This document shows, in pieces, positions 5,487 to 10,328 of a stretch of 10,328 nt of DNA. The translations under genes were made by a program, and so were the position numbers. The stretch spans positions 1 through 10,328 of the forward strand of contig JALHSX010000235.1 in assembly GCA_022865445.1 (NCBI GenBank), given 5' to 3'. The notes below the pieces were generated by a model, which saw only the letters and a list, made by a program, of their open reading frames with translations, did no database searches and was not told where the DNA came from. Source of the stretch: Thermoplasmata archaeon. Its GTDB lineage: Archaea > Thermoplasmatota > Thermoplasmata > UBA10834. How positions within the stretch are numbered: position 1 is the stretch's first letter; each line of letters opens with the position of its first letter.

Positions 5487-6328
5487 AGTACCATCTCCTT
5501 TATCCTCGGGTCACCGTAGGCCAGGAAGTTCTTCCTGTCCTGCAGATTGAATTCCATCTCCAGCTTCTTGCCTTCGAGGTCCACGACCTCGCCCCCGGCT
5601 TCCCTGAGTATTAGGCAGCTAGCCGCGATATCAATAACCCTTATCATTCTCTTGAAGTTGGCGCAGTTCATGTAATGCGCCTGAGCAGAACCCTGTGCGA
5701 CGAGGCACATCTCCAACGACGCACAGCCCATGGTTCTGACCCTGCTGGCCATCAGCTTCACCCTCTCCGATTCGGGGGCGGCATCCACCCCGTCGAACAT
5801 GAGAAAGACCGCATCGTTTCTATCGTATTTCGAGACCCCGATCCTGTGGCCGTTCAGCTCCGCGCCTCCTCCCCTGCGCGCGAAATAGGTGTCTCCCGAG
5901 CTGAGGCTCTTGACCAGAGCGAAATCGCAGTCGGACAGCTTGTTCTTGCCGATCGCGAGAGACACGGAGAAGAACGGGATCCCCCTCGTGCAGTTCAGGG
6001 TGCCGTCGATCGGGTCGACCACGAGGACGCTCTTCGCTCCTCTGTCGATGAACCCCGCCTCCTCGCTCAGGACATTGAGCTCGATCTCTTCGTCGTCGAG
6101 GTACTTGAGGATGACATCCTCGGCGAACTTGTCTATCTTCGAGGTGGCGGACCCGCTGGCACCCATGCCGACGTGTATGTGTCCACCGAAGTCCTTGGGC
6201 AGCTCGTGGTAGGCTGCGTGGACGGCGTTTGCTATCCTGGTCAGTTCCTGCTTCACGGGCTCAATATTGGGAGGGTCATTGATATTACTTTCCCGGGATT
6301 CGGCCAGCAGGCCTGGTGATAGCTTCAT
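5477..6328 (-). CDS. Inositol-monophosphatase-family phosphatase (likely NADP phosphatase or FBPase/IMPase)
   Basis: A 283-residue member of the Li-sensitive, Mg-dependent phosphatase superfamily. Visible metal-site motifs: LSEEAG (87-92), VDPIDGTLN (104-112) and IDIAAS (232-237, the third metal Asp at 233, usually WDxAAG), followed by EAGGEV. Archaeal members act on inositol-1-phosphate, fructose-1,6-bisphosphate or NADP. In Methanocaldococcus jannaschii MJ0917 this domain is fused to NAD kinase as a bifunctional NADP phosphatase/NAD kinase. The immediate overlap with NAD kinase here makes NADP(H) turnover the most attractive role. The first 22 or so residues (MKLSPGLLAESRES...) precede the usual domain start and no ribosome site is visible before the ATG, so the true start could be internal. 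It ends in TAG within the overlap. Confidence 0.9.
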   Translation of the reverse strand: MKLSPGLLAESRESNINDPPNIEPVKQELTRIANAVHAAYHELPKDFGGHIHVGMGASGSATSKIDKFAEDVILKYLDDEEIELNVLSEEAGFIDRGAKSVLVVDPIDGTLNCTRGIPFFSVSLAIGKNKLSDCDFALVKSLSSGDTYFARRGGGAELNGHRIGVSKYDRNDAVFLMFDGVDAAPESERVKLMASRVRTMGCASLEMCLVAQGSAQAHYMNCANFKRMIRVIDIAASCLILREAGGEVVDLEGKKLEMEFNLQDRKNFLAYGDPRIKEMVLRG

Positions 6329-6375
6329 TCAGGCGCTATTGGTTCGGTCGAACAGGGGGTCTCGGTCGTCTCGCG

Positions 6376-6645
6376 TCATCCCCATTTCGGGAAATTCCCA
6401 CCGAAGTTGTTGATCATCTTTCGGATACTGAGATCGGTCTCGTACTTCAGCGCAAGCTCGTGTGCCATCGTGGGGGAGAGGCCGCTGCTGACAAGCCCTT
6501 TCTCGAAGAGTTTTGCGCTCTTTTTCGCATTCCTCTTCATCCTCAGGTAGGCGATGCCCGTGCCCAGGGCGATTTTCGGGATCGACAGAGTGATGGCTGC
6601 GACCAACTTCGGCAGATCGTCCCGGTGCTCACTCATCATCTTCAT
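6376..6645 (-). CDS. Small helical protein, paralogue-like to its upstream neighbour
   Basis: An unrecognised 89-residue protein. A moderately hydrophobic stretch lies at about residues 13-34 (LVAAITLSIPKIALGTGIAY), possibly a membrane-associated helix. It is followed by a basic segment and a C-terminal helical motif: LFEKGLVSSGLSPTMAHEL, then KYETDLSIRKMINNF. That second half aligns by eye with residues 49-84 of the protein encoded just upstream (F.k....[SA]G[LM]....A.EL...[YF]....S...MI.N). The gene overlaps the upstream one by up to 17 bp. Three clustered in-frame ATGs (6645, 6639, 6636) make the start ambiguous; the most natural N-terminus is MSEHRDD from 6636. The intergenic gap to the phosphatase is 47 bp. 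Membership of the operon is inferred from spacing. Confidence 0.7.
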   Translation of the reverse strand: MKMMSEHRDDLPKLVAAITLSIPKIALGTGIAYLRMKRNAKKSAKLFEKGLVSSGLSPTMAHELALKYETDLSIRKMINNFGGNFPKWG

Positions 6646-6967
6646 CCAGCTTCTTCTTGATCTTCTCGTTGATCTTCTTGCCTATCTCGTCGTCCCGGCC
6701 GCCCAGTCCAGAGAAGATATTCGAAATCATGCCGCCCATGCTGAAGTTCGCCATGAACTTCTCCGTCAGCTCGTACGCCTGCTTGTCGTCCATACCGGCG
6801 TCCTTCATCTGTTTGAAGAACGCTGCGACGGACTTGCCGAATTCCTGCGCCTTGTCCGCGTTGTAGATGGTGTTGCTGATGGAGTCCAGCAGCTTCGGTA
6901 TCTCCGTCGAGACCACGCCCAGTATTTCCTTGACCTCTTGCGCGTCATGCTTCTTGTCATCTGACAT
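6629..6967 (-). CDS. Small charged helical protein, unknown function
   Basis: An unrecognised 112-residue protein predicted to be almost entirely helical and soluble. The N-terminal half (residues 8-45) is amphipathic. Residues 49-84 carry the motif FFKQMKDAGMDDKQAYELTEKF followed by SMGGMISNIF, which resembles the C-terminal half of the next protein. A glycine-rich break (GLGG, 87-90) leads into a highly charged tail of alternating Lys and Asp/Glu. Similar 'F...L..aG....A.eLt..y' helical hairpins occur at the C-termini of many small archaeal and bacterial proteins, with no known role that I can cite. The start is well supported: GAGGTGA (6974-6980) lies six bases before the ATG. It appears to be the first gene of the minus-strand operon that runs to the JAMM gene. 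Confidence 0.78.
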   Translation of the reverse strand: MSDDKKHDAQEVKEILGVVSTEIPKLLDSISNTIYNADKAQEFGKSVAAFFKQMKDAGMDDKQAYELTEKFMANFSMGGMISNIFSGLGGRDDEIGKKINEKIKKKLDEDDE

Positions 6968-6973
6968 TCTTGT

Positions 6974-7036
6974 TCACCTCATCGCCCTTTCTCAGGGCTT
7001 CTTGGACCGTACTATGCGTGGTGCCAGTACATAAGG
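6974..7036 (-). promoter_or_regulatory. Leader and putative promoter of the six-gene minus-strand run
   Basis: Read on the minus strand from upstream: a TATA-like CTTATGTA (about 7029-7036) preceded by a purine/pyrimidine-biased stretch, then a small hairpin GCCCT-N5-AGGGC (6984-6998), then a strong ribosome site GAGGTGA (6974-6980). The ribosome site is clear; the TATA assignment and any role for the hairpin are weak inferences. Confidence 0.35.
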
Positions 7037-7064
7037 AAAGTGAGCATTAGTGACCATCTGCCGG

Positions 7065-7577
7065 CTACGTGCCGTCCTGTTTCGGGGGAGGCGGCTCTTC
7101 GCTTTTCTTTCCGACTCCCAGTCCGAGCAGCTCGAACCACTTGTCCACATAGGCTCCCGTGAGCCAGTATTCCGTCGATCTCGGAGACCCTTTGGCCCGC
7201 ACGACGCCCTTCTCCTCCAGCCCCTTGAGCCGTTCGCGGACTATCCTTCTCGAGGATGTGCCCCTCATATCCTTCAGCTTGTCGGTGATCTGGGATATGT
7301 TCTGCCCATCCCTCTCGAACAGGACTTTGACGATGTCCCTGGAAATGGAATCCTTCACTCCCGGGATCAGAAGGTCGGGCGAGATCGCCCCATACCTCTG
7401 GTACAATCCTAGCATCTTGAAGTAGCTGGAGGAGATCTTCTGGAACCGCTCGATGTAGTCGACGAGCTGAGCGTAGGGCCCTGCGACCTTGCTCATCGAC
7501 TCCTCGAGGCCGTCCATCTTCTCCGCGAGGGACTTGATCTGCTTCTCGAGATCCTCGTCCGCCATCAGGTTTGCCAT
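7065..7577 (-). CDS. Coiled-coil winged-helix DNA-binding protein
   Basis: A 170-residue putative transcription regulator. Residues about 6-30 form a short acidic coiled coil (DEDLEKQIKSLAEKMDGLEE), suggesting dimerisation. Residues 78-150 look like a winged helix: ISRDIVKVLFERDG, then NISQITDKLKDMRG, the recognition-helix candidate SSRRIVRERLKGLEEKGVV, and the wing KGSPRSTEYWLT. The tail is proline-rich and charged (EEPPPPKQ). Two in-frame starts compete. The ATG at 7577 is the longer form. The ATG at 7565 (MADEDLEK) fits better with the TATA-like box at 7594-7605, whose predicted start site would fall near 7573. It is transcribed divergently from fibrillarin across 51 bp and may regulate that promoter or itself. 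The target is unknown. Confidence 0.82.
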   Translation of the reverse strand: MANLMADEDLEKQIKSLAEKMDGLEESMSKVAGPYAQLVDYIERFQKISSSYFKMLGLYQRYGAISPDLLIPGVKDSISRDIVKVLFERDGQNISQITDKLKDMRGTSSRRIVRERLKGLEEKGVVRAKGSPRSTEYWLTGAYVDKWFELLGLGVGKKSEEPPPPKQDGT

Positions 7578-7593
7578 CGCGTTCGATGTATAA

Positions 7594-7605
7594 CTGATTT
7601 ATCAG
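7594..7605. promoter_or_regulatory. Symmetrical TATA-like palindrome in a divergent promoter
   Basis: CTGAT-TT-ATCAG is an inverted repeat with 5-bp arms at the middle of the 51-bp divergent intergenic region. On the plus strand its centre is about 30 bases before the fibrillarin ATG, as expected for a leaderless archaeal gene without a ribosome site. On the minus strand the same box can serve the winged-helix gene. The palindrome might equally be an operator; the core GATTTATC is shared with the promoter at 3569-3576. Confidence 0.45.
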
Positions 7606-7628
7606 GGAACGCCCATGGCCTCATCACC

Positions 7629-8294
7629 ATGGCGAAGCTTCTGTCCAAGGTCGACGGAGTAGCGGGAGTGTTCACGGATGGAAAGGGCCTCCTGACGGTC
7701 AACGGCGCTCCCGGCAAGACCGTCTACGGAGAGCGCCTCTTCGCGGTCAACGGTGTAGAGTATCGTTCTTGGGATCCCTCCAGGTCGAAATTGGCAGCCT
7801 CGATCCTCCTTGGCGCGAAGGATTTCGGCTTGGATGAGAACACGAAGGTGCTGTATCTCGGAGCTGCTTCCGGCACGACGGCCTCGCATGTCTCGGACAT
7901 CGTTGCAGGCGGCGTCGTTCACTGCGTCGAGGTGTCGGAGAGGTCGTTCAGGGACCTGGTTCCCGTCTGCGAGGCCAGGCGGAACATGATCCCTCACCTG
8001 GCGGACGCGAACCTGCCTGAGAAGTACGCACATATCATCGAGGGCGTCGAGCTGGTCTATCAAGACATCGCCCAGAGGAACCAGGTGGATATCTTTGTCA
8101 GGAACATGGCGGCGTTCGAGGCCGAGCACGGCGTCCTGATGCTCAAGTCCAGGAGCGTGAACGTCAATCGGAAGCCGAGGGAGATATTTGCCGAGGTCCG
8201 TGAGGAGCTCGTGTCGAAATCCTACAAGGTCAGGAACATCATCTACTTGGAACGATACTCAAAGGACCACGCAGCCTTCTTCGTGGAGGCGTAG
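7629..8294 (+). CDS. flpA: Fibrillarin-like rRNA/tRNA 2'-O-methyltransferase
   Basis: Archaeal fibrillarin, the SAM-dependent catalytic subunit of C/D-box RNPs that 2'-O-methylates rRNA and tRNA at sites chosen by guide RNAs, together with Nop5 and L7Ae. The 221-residue length is normal for the archaeal protein, which lacks the eukaryotic GAR domain. Visible: YRSWDPSRSKLAA (45-57), the SAM motif VLYLGAASGTTASHVSDIV (74-92), the acidic strand end VHCVEVSERSFRDL (97-110), the QDIAQRNQVDIFVRN stretch (145-159) with a catalytic-region Asp, and MLKSRSVNV (171-179). No ribosome site precedes the ATG, while a TATA-like box sits about 30 bases upstream, so the transcript is probably leaderless. Nop5, usually the upstream partner in archaea, is not adjacent here; a divergent regulator takes its place. 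Confidence 0.96.
   Translation: MAKLLSKVDGVAGVFTDGKGLLTVNGAPGKTVYGERLFAVNGVEYRSWDPSRSKLAASILLGAKDFGLDENTKVLYLGAASGTTASHVSDIVAGGVVHCVEVSERSFRDLVPVCEARRNMIPHLADANLPEKYAHIIEGVELVYQDIAQRNQVDIFVRNMAAFEAEHGVLMLKSRSVNVNRKPREIFAEVREELVSKSYKVRNIIYLERYSKDHAAFFVEA
8285..8289 (+). promoter_or_regulatory. Ribosome binding site preceding an ACG start
   Basis: GGAGG lies at the very end of the fibrillarin gene, seven bases before the ACG codon at 8297. No ATG, GTG or TTG in any sensible position follows it, and the NUDIX frame needs a start exactly here, so the site helps decide the start. Confidence 0.6.
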
Positions 8295-8296
8295 AC

Positions 8297-8707
8297 ACGA
8301 TCGAGAAGTTCACGTATGTCATCGCCTTCAAGGGCGACAAGTTCGTGATGGTCCGGCACAGGGACAGGAAGTGGGAGATGCCTGGTGGCCGGCTGCTCAA
8401 AGGCGAGAACCACGAGCAGGCGGCCGTGCGTGAGTTCTTCGAGGAGACCGGCATGAGCTTGGACATCATCGGTCACATCAGGATATTGAAGCCCGGTGGA
8501 AAGGTGTTCGTCGGCATCGTCCGCGGCGAGCTGAAGGCTGGTCCGACCGAGTACAACATCGTCGAGGTCAAGGAATTCACGGATCTCCCTGACGAACTCT
8601 CGTTCCCTCTGGTGGAGTATCGCGCCATGCTGGCCCAGGCGAGGCGCATCTTCGAAACCTTTAAAAGGGGGAAGAATATAGACGGCCCTGCCTCGCCACT
8701 GACATAG
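8297..8707 (+). CDS. NUDIX hydrolase (apparent ACG start)
   Basis: A MutT-type pyrophosphohydrolase of 136 residues, probably acting on a (d)NTP, oxidised nucleotide or another nucleoside-diphosphate-linked compound; the substrate is not predictable. The NUDIX box is perfect at residues 31-53: G, five residues, E37, seven residues, R45 E46 F F E49 E50 T G M. The first beta strands FTYVIAFKGDKFVMVRH precede it in frame. The first conventional start codon (GTG at 8345) lies in the second strand and would destroy the fold. The proposed start is ACG at 8297, seven bases after GGAGG and 2 bp after the fibrillarin stop, giving an N-terminus (M)IEKFTYV. Tight spacing implies cotranscription and coupling with fibrillarin. 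The C-terminus contains the promoter of the uS15 gene. The domain is certain; the start is probable. Confidence 0.9.
   Translation, partial: TIEKFTYVIAFKGDKFVMVRHRDRKWEMPGGRLLKGENHEQAAVREFFEETGMSLDIIGHIRILKPGGKVFVGIVRGELKAGPTEYNIVEVKEFTDLPDELSFPLVEYRAMLAQARRIFETFKRGKNIDGPASPLT
8653..8668 (+). promoter_or_regulatory. BRE/TATA promoter for the uS15-RecJ operon
   Basis: CGAAACCTTTAAAAGG is a close match to the archaeal BRE plus TATA-box arrangement (purine-rich BRE, then CTTTAAAA). The predicted transcription start is near 8690, giving a leader of about 40 bases before the ATG at 8730. It lies inside the 3' part of the NUDIX coding region, so uS15 can be expressed independently of fibrillarin. 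Confidence 0.6.
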
Positions 8708-8729
8708 GAGAAACGGAGTCAGATCAGCA

Positions 8730-9185
8730 ATGTCAAGGATGCATTCAAGTAAGAGAGGTTCTTCGGGCTCGAAGCGGCCGCTTTTGACGGAGAACCCGAA
8801 GTGGGTTCAGCAGTCGTCCGAGGAAGTGAAGGACCTCGTAGCGAAGATGGCAGGTGAGGGAGTGTCCATGGCCAAGATCGGCCTGGTTTTGAGGGATCAG
8901 TACGCTATCCCGAGCGTGGTGCTGGCAACAGGCAAGAGTGTCAAGCAGATCCTGGACGAGAAGAACATCAAGTTCGATCTCCCGGAGGATCTGCAGGCCC
9001 TGATGAAGCGCGCCGTGTCCATGGGCGGACACATCAAGAAGAACAAGAAGGACCTGCACAACCTGAGGGGAAGGGCGCTCATGGAGTCGAAGATCAGACG
9101 ACTTGTGAAGTATTACAAGCGGGAAGGCATAATCCCGGTGACGTGGAAATACTCCCTGGATACCGCCGCACTGCAGGTCGAGTGA
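8730..9185 (+). CDS. rps15: Small ribosomal subunit protein uS15 (archaeal S15/S13e type)
   Basis: Ribosomal protein uS15 of the archaeal/eukaryotic form, 151 residues, which binds the central domain of 16S rRNA. Visible: the characteristic N-terminal extension MSRMHSSKRGSSGSKRP, the PKWVQQSSEEVKDLVAKMA helix region (24-42), MAKIGLVLRDQYAIPSV (47-63), and the conserved S15 core with MGGHIKKNKKDLHNLRGR (98-115) followed by ESKIRRLVKYYKREG (119-133). The length and extension match archaeal members. The first ATG is chosen because the family begins M(A/S)RM. GGAG lies 11 bases upstream, somewhat distant. It is followed after 7 bp by the RecJ-like gene, a conserved archaeal gene pair. Confidence 0.97.
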   Translation: MSRMHSSKRGSSGSKRPLLTENPKWVQQSSEEVKDLVAKMAGEGVSMAKIGLVLRDQYAIPSVVLATGKSVKQILDEKNIKFDLPEDLQALMKRAVSMGGHIKKNKKDLHNLRGRALMESKIRRLVKYYKREGIIPVTWKYSLDTAALQVE

Positions 9186-9192
9186 TGTCTAT

Positions 9193-10328
9193 ATGGGCGG
9201 GAGCATAACACTCCCGGACGAATTTTCCGACAGCCTGAAGCATGCTCAGAAAGTCGTCAATTCAGCAAGTTACCTGAGGGTCATCTCTCACTACGACGCG
9301 GACGGTTTGGCCGCAGCGGCTATCATGGTCGGGGCGCTCACCCGAAGCAAGAAGCAGTTCCATCTCACCATCAGCAAGAGCCTGGACAAGGACATCATCG
9401 ATGGCATCGCCAAGGAGGGGAACGAGGCGATACTGTTCCTCGACATGGGCTCTGGCCAGATAGACGCGCTCGAGGCTCTGGAGGCGAAGCTCGTGGCCCT
9501 GGACCACCACAAGCCCATAAGGAAATCGCGGAAGGTCGTCCAGGCGAACCCGCATTTCTTCGGCATGGATGGCATGACCGAGGCGTGCGCGTCGACGGTC
9601 TCGCTCCTCTTGGCCGTCACGATGGACCCGTGCAACTGGGACCTATCACCGATATGCATAGCCGGGATAATCGGTGACAGGCAGCACATGGGCGGCATGA
9701 AGGGCGTCAACCAGCAGATACTGGACTATGCCAAGGAGAAGGGATTCATCGAGGTCCAGAGAGGCCTGAGCTTGAAAGGTGCGACCATCTCGGACGCCAT
9801 TGCGGATTCTGTGGACCCTTACTTCGTCGGGCTGTCCGGGCGGAAGGACAACGTGCTCGCGTTCCTGGAGTCGATACACCTCAATCCGAACACGGCCATG
9901 GGTGCGCTGGACGAGGTCTTCAGGAGGAAGCTCACATCCATGCTCTCGCTCAGGCTCATGGGGCAGGGATGCAGGCCGGAGACGGTCGAGGAGCTCGTGA
10001 CGGATGTGCACTGGATCCCGTCCCTGAGCCTGACTGCGGCGGACCTCGCAGACCTGCTCAACGCGTGCGGCAGGATGGACCACGAGGGCCTGGGCATCGC
10101 TCTCTGCATGGGCGACAACGAGTCCATTGCGAGAGCGGGAGAGCTAAGGAGAGAGTACAACAACAAGATCCTGCAGCGCCTCCTGAGCATCGAAACTGAC
10201 GGTGTCAAACACAAGGACCACATACAATACTTCACCGCGGAGGATCCGTCACTTGCAGGTGCCCAGTGCGGCCTCGCGATGCAATACATACTTGACCAGT
10301 CGAAGCCAACGCTCGCATTCTCGCATGT
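9193..10328 (+). CDS. Archaeal RecJ-like DHH phosphoesterase, partial (cut by window end)
   Basis: The frame is open from this ATG to the edge of the window (378 codons, no stop), so the C-terminus is missing. Motifs of the DHH superfamily are visible: SHYDADGLAA (32-41; DADG at 35-38), LFLDMGSG (81-88), the signature DHH (104-106) in VALDHHKP, and AGIIGDRQHMGG (157-168), the archaeal form of motif IV. These Asp/His residues bind two Mn or Mg ions for nuclease or nanoRNase action. Archaeal RecJ homologues include GAN, which binds the GINS-CMG helicase, and this S15-RecJ neighbourhood is a known archaeal arrangement, often followed by pcc1 and the S1e (S3Ae) ribosomal gene. An overlapping ATG at 9185 leads quickly to a stop, so 9193 is the start; a weak GTGAT site lies six bases upstream. 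Confidence 0.93.
   Translation, partial: MGGSITLPDEFSDSLKHAQKVVNSASYLRVISHYDADGLAAAAIMVGALTRSKKQFHLTISKSLDKDIIDGIAKEGNEAILFLDMGSGQIDALEALEAKLVALDHHKPIRKSRKVVQANPHFFGMDGMTEACASTVSLLLAVTMDPCNWDLSPICIAGIIGDRQHMGGMKGVNQQILDYAKEKGFIEVQRGLSLKGATISDAIADSVDPYFVGLSGRKDNVLAFLESIHLNPNTAMGALDEVFRRKLTSMLSLRLMGQGCRPETVEELVTDVHWIPSLSLTAADLADLLNACGRMDHEGLGIALCMGDNESIARAGELRREYNNKILQRLLSIETDGVKHKDHIQYFTAEDPSLAGAQCGLAMQYILDQSKPTLAFSH

Noticed and set aside
5477..5513. Programmed -1 frameshift site joining phosphatase and NAD kinase
   Set aside because: No slippery heptamer or obvious downstream stem is visible; ACG re-initiation behind AGGAG explains the layout more simply. Kept only as an alternative in the findings.
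1..10328. CRISPR arrays, insertion sequences, tRNA or rRNA genes
   Set aside because: No spaced direct repeats, no transposase, no terminal inverted repeats and no cloverleaf-like sequence were seen on either strand by eye.

Overview
The window looks like chromosomal DNA from an archaeon, most likely of the Thermoplasmatota / Methanomassiliicoccales-like group. This rests on archaeal-type genes (fibrillarin, S13e-like uS15 followed by a RecJ-like DHH nuclease, an MttB-family methyltransferase, a split NADP-phosphatase/NAD-kinase pair, a stand-alone JAMM protein) and on archaeal TATA/BRE-like promoters. The lineage is an inference from gene content; no rRNA is present. Of the 15 genes whose stop lies in the window, 8 end in TAG, 7 in TGA and none in TAA.

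Layout. Positions 1-1052 hold two convergent flavodoxin-like genes. Positions 1268-1893 (minus) hold a four-TM DUF2178-like membrane protein and, overlapping by ATGA, a small Cro/XRE regulator, preceded by an AT-rich promoter with inverted repeats. Positions 2096-3532 (minus) hold an orphan MttB-family methyltransferase without an amber codon. Positions 3697-6967 (minus) form one tightly packed run: two small related helical proteins, an inositol-monophosphatase-like phosphatase, an NAD kinase, a two-TM PH-like membrane protein and a JAMM metalloprotease. Positions 7065-7577 (minus) hold a coiled-coil winged-helix protein that diverges, across about 50 bp, from fibrillarin. The plus-strand run from 7629 to the right edge is fibrillarin, a NUDIX hydrolase, uS15 and the RecJ-like nuclease (cut by the window end).

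The genes fall into an NAD(P)-pool module (phosphatase plus kinase), an information-processing module (rRNA 2'-O-methylation, ribosomal protein, replication/repair nuclease), and accessory redox and regulatory genes. The most notable observation is that two genes (NAD kinase and NUDIX) have no ATG/GTG/TTG where homology demands a start. Each instead has an ACG codon at normal distance behind a good Shine-Dalgarno sequence, suggesting real ACG initiation. No mobile element, CRISPR array, tRNA or rRNA was seen, and I found no convincing wholly new defence-type system.
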